Of a stretch of DNA of 10,000 nucleotides, positions 1 through 6,482 are shown one piece after another; within the stretch, counting starts at the first letter, position 1; each line of letters opens with the position of its first letter. A program made the translations under genes and the position numbers. The notes below the pieces were generated by a model that saw only the letters and a program-made list of their open reading frames with translations, made no database searches and was not told the DNA's origin. The DNA is from Magnetospirillum sp. (GTDB taxonomy: Bacteria; Pseudomonadota; Alphaproteobacteria; Rhodospirillales; Magnetospirillaceae), in the NCBI GenBank assembly GCA_020217035.1, contig JAIWOG010000124.1, positions 1-10,000 of the forward strand, written 5' to 3'.

Positions 1-15
1 CCGTCAACCCCTTTT

Positions 16-43
16 TTCGAAGCACCCCGAAGTTTCCTTCGAA
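16..43. repeat. Inverted repeat, 7-bp arms TTCGAAG / CTTCGAA
   Basis: Perfect 7-bp arms at 16-22 and 37-43 enclose a 14-base loop. On the minus strand the hairpin is followed by an A-run rather than a T-run, so it is not a standard intrinsic terminator for a leftward transcript. On the plus strand the T-run precedes the hairpin. It may be an operator or a structured leader of the leftward transcript. The role is unknown. Confidence 0.35.
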
Positions 44-115
44 CCACCTCCGCGAAGCCGTTGCCGCCCTCCGCGCCCCCAACCTCAAGATCGCTCCGTC
101 CGTCGGGGAGGCCGC

Positions 116-144
116 TTTCTACGCCCCTGGCCGGTGCCCGTCAA
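116..144 (-). promoter_or_regulatory. Possible leftward sigma70-type promoter
   Basis: Read on the minus strand, TTGACG (144-139) matches the -35 consensus at 5 of 6 positions. It is followed after exactly 17 bases by TAGAAA (121-116), which matches the -10 consensus at 4 of 6. A transcript would start near 109 and leave the window to the left. A second TTGACG lies at 7-2 on the same strand inside a similar sequence context. The call rests on hexamer matches alone. Confidence 0.3.
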
Positions 145-209
145 ACCCTTTTTCACAGACTCGTCATTTTTTTGAAAAGCCCGGAAAACCGCCATTCTGA
201 CAGCGCTAA

Positions 210-237
210 ATGAATCCCGCGCCCGCGCGTGATTCAT
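210..237. promoter_or_regulatory. Near-perfect palindrome upstream of the peptidase gene
   Basis: TGAATC (211-216) is the reverse complement of GATTCA (231-236). The GC-rich core between them also pairs (218-221 with 226-229), leaving one C/T mismatch at 217/230. The outer pair 210/237 also matches. No T-run follows on the plus strand, where the sequence continues ATATAAGGG. It could be a regulator binding site about 100 bases upstream of the peptidase start, or a hairpin ending a transcript that enters from the left. Confidence 0.4.
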
Positions 238-278
238 ATAAGGGACCAGACAAAAGAGTCTTTCCAAGGCGTAAATTC

Positions 279-307
279 TTGCCTTCACTGGGCTCGGCTG
301 CGATAAC
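279..307 (+). promoter_or_regulatory. Possible promoter of the M23 peptidase gene
   Basis: TTGCCT (279-284) and GATAAC (302-307) are separated by 17 bases. Each matches its sigma70 hexamer at 4 of 6 positions. Transcription would begin near 314, leaving a leader of roughly 27 bases before the TTG start at 341. The match is moderate and GC-rich alphaproteobacterial promoters are often weak matches, so this is only a candidate. Confidence 0.28.
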
Positions 308-340
308 CCTATCATCATCGAAATGTAGCGGACCGGACCA

Positions 341-1723
341 TTGACCCCAAAAGTCACGGCTAAGATCAAGCGTTCCTTGAAGGCGGTCGCCGTCGTCGGC
401 GTCGCCGGAATCGCCGCGATGTTCGCCGCGCGTCCCTTCGTCCAACTGGACGACCAGGGAATCGAGATTTTGGAACCCGCCGCCCCGGTCTTCGTCGACG
501 CCGAGGCGGAGCATTCCCCGCGCTCGCTGCCGCTTGCCACCGACAGCGAGATCGAGGACCGGGCGCAGCGACCGGTGGAAACCCATGTGCGGGTCGGAAC
601 CGGCGACACTTTGGGGGACGTTCTGGCCCGTGCCGGCGTCGACAACACCGAAGCGGTGCAAGCCATCGACGCCCTGCGCGACGTTTTCAACCCTCGTGCG
701 CTGAAAGCCGGCCAGAAGGTCAAGGTGACCTTCGAGAAGTCCCCGCACGGCTTCGGCCATGGCGGCTTCCACATGGTGTCGCTGAATGCCGACCCCATTC
801 GGGTGGTCGGCGCCCAACGCGACGCCAAGGGCGGCTTCGCCGGTATCGAGACCATGCGCCAGGTCAGCAAGCAGGTGGCGCACAATGCCGGGACCATCAA
901 GTCCAGCCTGTTTGAAAGCGCCCAAAATGCCGGCGTGCCGGTTCAGGTCATCATGGCGATGATCAAGGCCCTGTCCTATGACGTCGACTTCCAGCGCGAC
1001 ATCCAGGCCGGCGATTCCTTCGACGTGATCTACGAAGGCTTCTACGACACCAAGGGCAAGCTGGTGCGGTCGGGTGAGATGCTGTACGCCGCCGTCGCCC
1101 TGTCCGGCACCCCCATCGCCATGTACCGCTTCGACAACGGCCAAGGCAGTGTCGAGTACTTCAACGAGAAAGGCGAGAGCGTCAAGAAGGCGCTGTTGAA
1201 GACCCCGGTGGACGGCGCCAAGATCACCTCGGGATTCGGTTTGCGTAACCACCCGATCCTGGGCTTCACCAAGATGCATAAGGGCATCGATTTCGGCGTG
1301 CCCACCGGCACCCCCATCCAGGCCGCCGGCGACGGCACCGTCGAGGTGGCCGGCTTCAACGGCTCTTATGGCAATTACGTGCGCCTGCGCCACGGCTCGG
1401 GTTTCGGCACCGCCTACGCCCACATGAGCCGCATCGCCAACGGCATCAAGCCAGGCAAGCGGGTCAGCCAAGGCCAGATCATCGGCTTCGTCGGCAGCAC
1501 CGGCCGCTCCACCGGCCCCCACCTGCACTACGAAGTCTTGAAGGGAACCAGCCAGATCAATCCGCTGTCGGTGAAGATGCCCACCAACACCAAGCTGGCC
1601 GGCCGCGACCTGGACCGCTTCAAGGCGGTGAAGCGCGACACCGACACCCTGCTGGCGAAGATTCCGCCCTCCACCCGTCTGGCGGCCAACACCTTGGGCA
1701 AGTCGGCGGCGCTGACCAACTAG
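341..1723 (+). CDS. Membrane-anchored M23 (LytM) family metallopeptidase, MepM-like
   Basis: This 460-residue protein is probably a zinc-dependent murein endopeptidase that cuts peptide cross-links in periplasmic peptidoglycan. A basic N-terminus and a hydrophobic stretch (about 14-30) form an uncleaved anchor or signal peptide. A LysM/OapA-like segment follows (about 82-131, with VGTGDTLGDVLARAG), then a linker domain (about 140-285). The M23 domain spans about 294-408. H313 and D317 (HKGID) and H396 (HLH) are the expected zinc ligands; H361 (YAH) and H394 are the expected catalytic histidines. All are present, so the enzyme should be active. Length and order resemble E. coli MepM (about 440 residues). 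The start is TTG: an in-frame TAG lies at 326-328, and the next ATG (419) would remove the anchor. The Shine-Dalgarno match is weak. The gene is convergent with clpB. Confidence 0.9.
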   Translation: MTPKVTAKIKRSLKAVAVVGVAGIAAMFAARPFVQLDDQGIEILEPAAPVFVDAEAEHSPRSLPLATDSEIEDRAQRPVETHVRVGTGDTLGDVLARAGVDNTEAVQAIDALRDVFNPRALKAGQKVKVTFEKSPHGFGHGGFHMVSLNADPIRVVGAQRDAKGGFAGIETMRQVSKQVAHNAGTIKSSLFESAQNAGVPVQVIMAMIKALSYDVDFQRDIQAGDSFDVIYEGFYDTKGKLVRSGEMLYAAVALSGTPIAMYRFDNGQGSVEYFNEKGESVKKALLKTPVDGAKITSGFGLRNHPILGFTKMHKGIDFGVPTGTPIQAAGDGTVEVAGFNGSYGNYVRLRHGSGFGTAYAHMSRIANGIKPGKRVSQGQIIGFVGSTGRSTGPHLHYEVLKGTSQINPLSVKMPTNTKLAGRDLDRFKAVKRDTDTLLAKIPPSTRLAANTLGKSAALTN

Positions 1724-1848
1724 TTGGGCCGATGGCCGGCCCGTGCCGGGCCCGCTCAGACGCCGCGCGGGCTTGGTTGGGCCGATGGCCGGCCCGTGCC
1801 GGGCCCGCTCAGACGCCGCGCGGGCTTGGTTGGGCCGATGGCCGGCCC
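1724..1848. repeat. Perfect 53-bp tandem repeat, about 2.4 copies
   Basis: Copies begin at 1724, 1777 and 1830. The first two are identical over 53 bp, and the third is cut after 19 bp. The array starts at the base after the peptidase stop codon. Each full unit holds two overlapping GC-rich hairpins: GGCCCG-TGC-CGGGCC (1738-1752 in the first copy) and GCCCGC/GCGGGC arms (1750-1755 and 1767-1772). Because 53 is not a multiple of three and the stop codon precedes it, the array is not a protein repeat. It may act in 3'-end formation or stability of the peptidase mRNA, or be a minisatellite. Confidence 0.9.
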
Positions 1849-1883
1849 CGATGTTATTCCAGAAATCATAAAGCCCCCCAAGG

Positions 1884-1918
1884 CGGGAACGGGGATGCCC
1901 AAAGGACATCCCCGCCCG
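1884..1918. terminator. Strong GC-rich hairpin, likely transcript end
   Basis: GGGGATG (1891-1897) pairs perfectly with CATCCCC (1907-1913) around a 9-base loop. The stem resumes with CGGG (1884-1887) and CCCG (1915-1918) beyond a small asymmetric internal loop. No T-run follows on either strand, so it is not a textbook intrinsic terminator. Its place between converging genes suggests it blocks read-through or protects an mRNA 3' end on either strand. Confidence 0.45.
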
Positions 1919-1935
1919 TCGGCCAGCACCCCTAT

Positions 1936-1950
1936 GGGGGGGGAGGGGGG
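1936..1950 (+). other. G-rich tract (G8-A-G6)
   Basis: Fourteen G residues are interrupted by one A. It is preceded by CCCCTAT, which can fold back on the first Gs. A G-quadruplex on the plus strand, or slippage affecting length, is possible. It is also a place where sequencing errors in length are common. No gene depends on its length. Confidence 0.6.
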
Positions 1951-2079
1951 ATGGAGTACCGGCCAAATCCCGATCGCAAAGCCCGCGATGGCGCAAGCGG
2001 CGACCTTCTATCACTTCGATATGGGTAATGCAAACCCGTTGCGCACAGGAATGATCGCACAAACCACCCGCTCTGGGCA

Positions 2080-2107
2080 CCCTATCCTTTGGGCGCAACA
2101 GGATGGG
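2080..2107 (-). terminator. Hairpin just after the clpB stop codon
   Basis: ATCCT (2084-2088) pairs with AGGAT (2100-2104). CCC (2080-2082) pairs with GGG (2105-2107) past a single-base bulge, around an 11-base loop. On the minus strand it begins one base after the clpB stop codon. No clear T-run follows, so it may define the mRNA 3' end with Rho or as a stabiliser. Confidence 0.3.
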
Positions 2108-2108
2108 A

Positions 2109-4697
2109 TCAGCCCATCTCCACCGGTCGTCCGTCAATGGTCAACTGGCCGAAATCGGTGGAAACCTTGACTTTCGCCCCGTCGGCGACCTTGCCTTCCA
2201 AGATCAGCCCGGCCAGGGGATTTTGCAGCGCCCGCTGGATCACCCGCTTCAACGGGCGTGCCCCATAGATAGGGTCGTAACCCTTTTGCGCAAGCCAAGC
2301 CATGGCGGATTCGTCCAGGTCCAGACTGATCTTGCGATCGGCCAGCAATTGACGCAACCGCCCCAGTTGGATGTCGACGATCCCCGACATGTGGGCACGG
2401 CCAAGGCGATGGAATAGCAGGATCTCATCCAGACGGTTGAGGAATTCCGGCCGGAAGGCGGCACGGACCACCTCCATCACGCTTTCCCGCACTTCGGTGG
2501 AATCGTGGCCCTCTTCCTGGTTGGCGAGGATTTCCGACCCCAGGTTGGAGGTCAGCACGATCAACGTGTTGCGGAAATCGACCGTGCGGCCTTGGCCGTC
2601 GGTCAAGCGCCCGTCGTCAAGGACTTGCAGCAGCACGTTGAAGACATCGGGATGCGCCTTCTCCACCTCGTCGAACAGGATCACCTGATAGGGTCGGCGA
2701 CGCACCGCCTCGGTCAACGCCCCGCCCTCTTCATAGCCGACATAGCCGGGAGGGGCGCCGATCAGCCGGGCGACCGAGTGCTTTTCCATGTATTCCGACA
2801 TGTCCATGCGGACCATGGCGGTTTCGTCGTCGAACAGGAACTCGGCCAGGGCCTTGGTCAACTCGGTCTTGCCGACGCCAGTGGGCCCCAGGAACAGGAA
2901 CGAGCCAATGGGGCGGTTGGGGTCCTGCAACCCGGCCCGCGCCCGCCGCACGGCGTTGGAAACCGCGACCAACGCCTCGTCCTGGCCGACCACCCGGGTC
3001 TTCAGGCGGTTTTCCATGTCCAGCAGCTTCTCGCGCTCGCCGGCCAGCATCTTGTCCACCGGGATGCCGGTCCAGCGCGACACCACGGCGGCCACATGCT
3101 GGTCGCCCACCGCCTCGTTCAGGCGCCGACCTTCGCTTTCCTCGGCAACCGCCAGCTTGCGTTCCAGGTCGGGGATCAAGCCATACAGCAATTCGCCGGC
3201 TTTCTGGTACTGGCCCTCCCGCTGCGCCTTGTCGGCCTCGCTGCGGGCGGCGTCCAGTTGTTCCTTCAGCTTGGTGGCCGAGGCCAGTTGCTCCTTCTCG
3301 GCCCGCCACTCGTTGGTGATGCGGGCACTGTCGGCTTCCAGTTCCACCAACTCGTCGTCCAGGGCCTGCAAGCGGTCCTGGCTGGCGCGGTCGGGTTCCT
3401 TCTTCAGCGCCTCGCGCTCGATCTTCAATTGCACGATGCGGCGATCGATCTCGTCCAGTTCCTCGGGCTTGGAATCCACTTCCATGCGCAGGCGCGACGC
3501 TGCCTCGTCCACCAGATCGATGGCCTTGTCGGGCAGGAAACGGTCGGTGATGTAGCGGTTGGACAAAGTCGCCGCCGCCACCAGGGCGCTGTCCGAGATG
3601 CGCACGCCGTGGTGCATCTCGTACTTTTCCTTGATGCCGCGCAGGATCGAGATGGTGTCCTCGACCGTCGGCTCGGAAACGAAGACCGGCTGGAAGCGCC
3701 GGGCCAGGGCGGCGTCCTTTTCCACGTGCTTCCTGTATTCGTTCAGCGTGGTGGCGCCGACGCAATGCAGTTCGCCCCGCGCCAGGGCGGGCTTCAGCAG
3801 GTTGGACGCGTCCATGGCGCCTTCGGCGGCGCCGGCGCCCACCAGGGTGTGCATCTCGTCGATGAACAAGATGACGTCGCCGCTGGCGGCCTGGATCTCG
3901 GTCAACACCGCCTTCAGGCGTTCCTCGAACTCGCCCCTGAACTTGGCGCCGGCGATCAGCGAGCCCATGTCCAGGCTCATCAGGCTTTTCAGCTTCAGGT
4001 TCTCGGGCACGTCGCCGTTGACGATGCGGATGGCCAAGCCCTCGATGATGGCGGTCTTGCCGACGCCGGGCTCGCCGATCAGCACCGGGTTGTTCTTGGT
4101 GCGTCGGCTCAGAACTTGAATCGTCCGGCGGATTTCCTCGTCTCGGCCGATCACCGGGTCAAGCTTGCCTTCACGGGCCGCCGCCGTCAGGTCGCGGGCG
4201 TATTTCTTGAGCGCGTCATAGCCATCCTCGGCGCTGGCCGAATTGGCCTTGCGGCCCTTGCGCATGTCGTCTATGGCGCGGTTCAGTGCCTGGGGATTGA
4301 TGCCGGCTTCCGACAGCAGCTTGGCCGCCGGCGTGCCCGCCCCCATGGTCAAGGCCAGCAGCAGGCGTTCGGCGGTGACGTATTCGTCGCCCGACTTGGT
4401 GGCCGCTTCTTCCGCCAGTTGGAACACCCGGGCCAGTTCCCCGGTCAGATGCAATCCGCCGGCTCCGGGGCCTTCCACCTTGGGCAGCTTGGCGATTTCG
4501 GCTTCCACCGCCGCCAGCGCCTTCTTGTGGTCGCCGCCCGCCGCCTTGATCAGCTTGGCGGCCAGCCCCTCCTTGTCGTCCAGCAGCACCTTCAGCAGGT
4601 GTTCGGGGGTCAGGCGCTGGTGGCCGTGACGCAACGCCAGGGTCTGCGCCGACTGGACGAATCCCTTCGAGCGTTCTGAATACTTGTCGAAGTCCAT
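2109..4697 (-). CDS. clpB: ATP-dependent protein disaggregase ClpB (Hsp104 family)
   Basis: The protein has 862 residues (E. coli ClpB has 857). It threads aggregated protein through a hexameric cytosolic pore, working with DnaK/DnaJ/GrpE. Visible parts are the Clp N-domain (1-145), AAA+ module 1 with Walker A GEPGVGKT (208-215) and Walker B ending D280-E281, the coiled-coil middle domain (about 405-535) that separates ClpB from ClpA, and AAA+ module 2 with Walker A GPTGVGKT (604-611), Walker B ending D676-E677, pore loop GYVGYEEGG (651-659) and sensor-2 GAR (812-814). The first pore loop reads [10 protein letters not shown], with Phe253 where E. coli has Tyr, an aromatic swap. The ATG at 4697 is chosen because AAGGAGG lies just upstream and MDFDKYS is a normal ClpB start; the frame is open about 89 codons further upstream. 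A heat-shock-like promoter precedes it. Confidence 0.97.
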   Translation of the reverse strand: MDFDKYSERSKGFVQSAQTLALRHGHQRLTPEHLLKVLLDDKEGLAAKLIKAAGGDHKKALAAVEAEIAKLPKVEGPGAGGLHLTGELARVFQLAEEAATKSGDEYVTAERLLLALTMGAGTPAAKLLSEAGINPQALNRAIDDMRKGRKANSASAEDGYDALKKYARDLTAAAREGKLDPVIGRDEEIRRTIQVLSRRTKNNPVLIGEPGVGKTAIIEGLAIRIVNGDVPENLKLKSLMSLDMGSLIAGAKFRGEFEERLKAVLTEIQAASGDVILFIDEMHTLVGAGAAEGAMDASNLLKPALARGELHCVGATTLNEYRKHVEKDAALARRFQPVFVSEPTVEDTISILRGIKEKYEMHHGVRISDSALVAAATLSNRYITDRFLPDKAIDLVDEAASRLRMEVDSKPEELDEIDRRIVQLKIEREALKKEPDRASQDRLQALDDELVELEADSARITNEWRAEKEQLASATKLKEQLDAARSEADKAQREGQYQKAGELLYGLIPDLERKLAVAEESEGRRLNEAVGDQHVAAVVSRWTGIPVDKMLAGEREKLLDMENRLKTRVVGQDEALVAVSNAVRRARAGLQDPNRPIGSFLFLGPTGVGKTELTKALAEFLFDDETAMVRMDMSEYMEKHSVARLIGAPPGYVGYEEGGALTEAVRRRPYQVILFDEVEKAHPDVFNVLLQVLDDGRLTDGQGRTVDFRNTLIVLTSNLGSEILANQEEGHDSTEVRESVMEVVRAAFRPEFLNRLDEILLFHRLGRAHMSGIVDIQLGRLRQLLADRKISLDLDESAMAWLAQKGYDPIYGARPLKRVIQRALQNPLAGLILEGKVADGAKVKVSTDFGQLTIDGRPVEMG

Positions 4698-4702
4698 GAA
4701 TG

Positions 4703-4709
4703 CCTCCTT
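4703..4709 (-). promoter_or_regulatory. Ribosome binding site of clpB
   Basis: On the minus strand AAGGAGG ends five bases before the ATG at 4697. It matches the anti-16S sequence perfectly and fixes the clpB start against the longer in-frame alternatives. Confidence 0.85.
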
Positions 4710-4772
4710 GCGACGGATCACGGTGGCCCCAACAGCGGCGGCCCAGGCGACCCTCGAACATTCGACATTGAT

Positions 4773-4798
4773 GTAGTGGGCTTGACGAAGCCTGCAAG
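4773..4798 (-). promoter_or_regulatory. Candidate heat-shock (RpoH) promoter of clpB
   Basis: On the minus strand CTTGCAG (4798-4792) resembles the sigma32 -35 element (CTTG core). After 11 bases comes CCCACTAC (4780-4773), a partial match to the CCCCATnT -10 element. Transcription would start near 4767, giving a leader of about 70 bases. clpB is a classic RpoH target, which supports the reading, but the -10 match is imperfect. No CIRCE element is visible. Confidence 0.4.
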
Positions 4799-4824
4799 TC
4801 GCTTGCCTGCCGATGCCAGCCCAA

Positions 4825-4842
4825 GACCATGTCCACATGGTC
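4825..4842. promoter_or_regulatory. 18-bp palindrome, probable operator
   Basis: GACCATGT (4825-4832) and ACATGGTC (4835-4842) are perfect 8-bp inverted arms separated by CC. The site lies in the divergent region, about 27 bases upstream of the putative clpB -35 element and about 100 bases before the start of the Fnr-like gene. The symmetry suits a dimeric regulator. It does not match the FNR box, so a different protein may bind it. Confidence 0.5.
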
Positions 4843-4892
4843 AGAATGCACAATCGGCCCAATATCCGGAAAACTGAAAAAGCTTGTTGCTT

Positions 4893-4906
4893 TTGATGCA
4901 GATGAT
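4893..4906 (+). promoter_or_regulatory. FNR-box-like site upstream of the Fnr-type gene
   Basis: TTGAT-GCAG-ATGAT matches the FNR box TTGAT-N4-ATCAA at 8 of 10 defined positions, with a perfect left half. It lies 36 bases upstream of the start codon of an FNR-type regulator, so autoregulation is plausible. No convincing -10/-35 pair was found beside it. Confidence 0.35.
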
Positions 4907-4942
4907 ATCCACCATTCACGCCTGTGTCGCAGGAGTGACGCC

Positions 4943-5656
4943 ATGTGTGCCTGGTTCGATACATGCGGCTTCAACCAATTTGATTCTGGCGGCGCCGTTT
5001 CGCACCCGCAAAATCATCGAATTGGTCAGAACGACTGCCCGTTCCACCATTCCAGCACGCCGTTTCACTTTGAGCGGGACAGCTTTTTATTTCACCAGGG
5101 GGACGACATCCGTGGCGCCATCCATTTGAGCGCCGGCCTGGTGGCGCTGGAACGGGTGGACGAAGACGGCCGGCTGGTGGTGCTGAAGGTGCTGCGGCCG
5201 CCGGCGCTGTTTCCCTGTGCCGACCTGTTCGCCGAAGCCCCCCACGCCAGCACCGCCCGTGCCCTGACCGACGGCCGGGGCTGCCTGATCCCCACCGACC
5301 AGGTGTTGACTGGCATGGACGACCCGGCGACCCGGGCTTTGTTGTTGAAATACAGCGCCAGCGAAGCCCGCGACAGCGAGAACGCGGTGTTCCGCCTGTG
5401 TGCCGGCGACCTGTCCGAGCAGGTGATGGCCACTTTGTCCCTGGTGCTCGAGGAACAGCAATCCGACAACGGATCGGTCCACGGGGTGCTGCCCTTGTGC
5501 TGGCGTGACTTGGCCGCCATGGTCGGCACCAGCCCCGAAGTGATGAGCCGCACGGTTCGCAAACTGGAAGACAGGGGGCGGCTGAAAGTCAAAGGACGCG
5601 CCGTCACCCTGAACCCCCGACGGGGCAGCGGGCAAGGGCGCGTCCTTGGCCGATAA
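4943..5656 (+). CDS. Crp/Fnr family transcriptional regulator, FNR-type DNA reading head
   Basis: The 237-residue protein has a cyclic-nucleotide-type cupin domain (about 38-125), a dimerisation helix (about 130-172) and a winged helix-turn-helix (about 180-225). The recognition helix carries E199-x-x-S202-R203, the E-xx-SR pattern with which FNR reads TTGAT. The cAMP receptor Crp lacks the Ser-Arg pair. There are seven cysteines (2, 8, 32, 92, 114, 153, 186). C114 (in GCLIP) aligns by eye with FNR C122 (in VCEIP). The N-terminal cysteines are not spaced like FNR's cluster, so an iron-sulfur cluster is possible but unproven; heme, NO or redox sensing are alternatives. The ATG at 4943 is preceded by AGGAG with a 7-base spacer. 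A frame open from 4829 would start inside the palindrome and lacks such a site. The gene diverges from clpB and converges with the DUF4167 gene. Confidence 0.88.
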   Translation: MCAWFDTCGFNQFDSGGAVSHPQNHRIGQNDCPFHHSSTPFHFERDSFLFHQGDDIRGAIHLSAGLVALERVDEDGRLVVLKVLRPPALFPCADLFAEAPHASTARALTDGRGCLIPTDQVLTGMDDPATRALLLKYSASEARDSENAVFRLCAGDLSEQVMATLSLVLEEQQSDNGSVHGVLPLCWRDLAAMVGTSPEVMSRTVRKLEDRGRLKVKGRAVTLNPRRGSGQGRVLGR

Positions 5657-5670
5657 AGGCCGTGAGCCTT
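5656..5670. terminator. Small shared hairpin between convergent stop codons
   Basis: AAGGC (5656-5660) and GCCTT (5666-5670) pair around a CGTGA loop. The hairpin begins in the TAA of the Fnr-type gene and ends in the TAA of the DUF4167 gene on the opposite strand. With only 12 bases between the stops it could serve both, but a 5-bp stem without a T-run is weak. Confidence 0.25.
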
Positions 5671-6304
5671 AGATCAGAACCGGTTCGCCTTCGCTGGCCG
5701 GCTGCTCGGCCGGCGCTTCGGCGGCCGCCGCCGGGCGACGACGACGGCGCACCGGACGGGCCGGGGCCTCTTCTTCCGCCTGCGGCGCGGCTTCGACCAC
5801 CGGTTCGGGGGTGGGCACGGGTTCGGGCGCCGCCGGCTCGGGGGTCATTTCCGCTTGCGGGGCGGCTTCGTCCTGCATCTCGTCGGCGGCCATCGGGCGG
5901 CGTTCTTCGCCGTCCTCGTCCTCGCCGGTGACCTCGGCCTGATCCTCGGCCGGGGTCGGCAGGTTCTGCGGGCGACGCTGGCCGTTGTTCTGGTTGTAGG
6001 CGTTGATCAACCGGAAATAGTGTTCGGCGTGCTGATAGAAGTTCTCGGCGGCGTGCCGGTCACCCTGGCTGGAAGCGTCGCGGGCCAAGGCCAGATACTT
6101 TTCCATCACCTGGTGGGCGTTGCCCCGGATACGGCCTTCGGGACCGTTGGAATCGAAGACCTGGCTGCGGATGTTGATGTTGCGCTGGTGCCCGCCACCG
6201 CCGTGGCTGCTGTGACCACCGTGGCCGCCTCCGCCATGGTTGATGCGATTGGGATTGCCGCCGTTGTTGCCACGGCCCCGGGAACGCTGCTTGGGATTGT
6301 TCAC
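5669..6304 (-). CDS. DUF4167 domain protein, possible RNA-binding
   Basis: The protein has 211 residues and resembles alphaproteobacterial DUF4167 proteins, whose biochemical role is not known to me. The N-terminus (1-22) is basic and Asn/Gly/Arg-rich. A Gly/His-rich stretch follows (24-39, GGGGH repeated). Next is the conserved helical core (about 45-104, with GNAHQVMEKYLALARDA and ENFYQHAEHYFRLINAYN). The rest is a low-complexity Pro/Ala/Glu tail interrupted by a run of five arginines (186-190). The basic N-terminus suggests nucleic acid or ribosome contact; this is inference. The start is GTG at 6304, with AGAAGG 8 bases upstream. It lies 219 bases downstream of prmC in the same direction and may be the last gene of that operon or have its own promoter. 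I found no convincing promoter in the gap. Confidence 0.85.
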   Translation of the reverse strand: MNNPKQRSRGRGNNGGNPNRINHGGGGHGGHSSHGGGGHQRNINIRSQVFDSNGPEGRIRGNAHQVMEKYLALARDASSQGDRHAAENFYQHAEHYFRLINAYNQNNGQRRPQNLPTPAEDQAEVTGEDEDGEERRPMAADEMQDEAAPQAEMTPEPAAPEPVPTPEPVVEAAPQAEEEAPARPVRRRRRPAAAAEAPAEQPASEGEPVLI

Positions 6305-6482
6305 TGCTACCGCCTTCTAAGGTCTTTTCGGTGTTGCGCACTCAAACGATCACCCCGGAGAACCGGTTCGTCGCGAGCCCTGGACGAATCCACGGGGCGG
6401 CGATGACGGGATCGGAAGGCGCCGGGAGAAGGGAGACGGAGCTTGCGCTCGACGCCGGCCTTTGGTCCGGGGCGCTCGACGG

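Larger units (their letters stand above)
1..340. other. Gene-free region left of the M23 peptidase gene
   Basis: No convincing coding sequence was found here. The three forward frames all stay open from the left edge to stop codons between about 175 and 215. None gives a recognisable protein, though a short C-terminal tail of a rightward gene cannot be excluded. The region contains T/A-rich patches, promoter-like hexamers on both strands and two inverted repeats, which fits a control region between a leftward gene outside the window and the rightward peptidase gene. The individual sites are listed separately. Confidence 0.5.
1849..2108. other. Convergent intergenic region between the M23 gene and clpB
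   Basis: Together with the tandem repeat this makes a 385-base gap between converging genes. It holds a strong hairpin (1884-1918), a G-rich tract (1936-1950) and a hairpin next to the clpB stop codon (2080-2107). A 25-codon frame (1951-2028) is the only small reading frame with a purine-rich leader, and it is not convincing. No RNA gene was recognised. Confidence 0.6.

Noticed and set aside
1..210. C-terminal end of a rightward gene
   Set aside because: All three frames stay open to stops between about 175 and 215, but none yields a recognisable or compositionally convincing protein, so no call was made.
1951..2028. 25-codon frame with a G-rich leader (GGAGG four bases upstream)
   Set aside because: The ribosome-site-like bases are part of the G tract, the peptide has no recognisable feature, and there is no sign of codon selection.
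206..2137. Very long open frame (643 codons) on the minus strand
   Set aside because: It lies antisense to the M23 peptidase and the tandem repeat, has low-complexity Gly/Ala/His/Asp-rich composition typical of antisense frames in GC-rich DNA, and matches no family I know.
4263..4265. Internal start for a short ClpB form, as in E. coli
   Set aside because: M145 is near the right place, but no Shine-Dalgarno sequence precedes it.
2505..4679. 724-codon open frame on the plus strand
   Set aside because: It is the complement of clpB, rich in Gln/Leu/Gly/His with no domain. The clpB frame explains the region.
4829..4942. Longer N-terminus for the Fnr-type regulator
   Set aside because: The upstream ATG sits inside the 18-bp palindrome without a Shine-Dalgarno site. 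The ATG at 4943 has AGGAG at good spacing and gives the usual family length.
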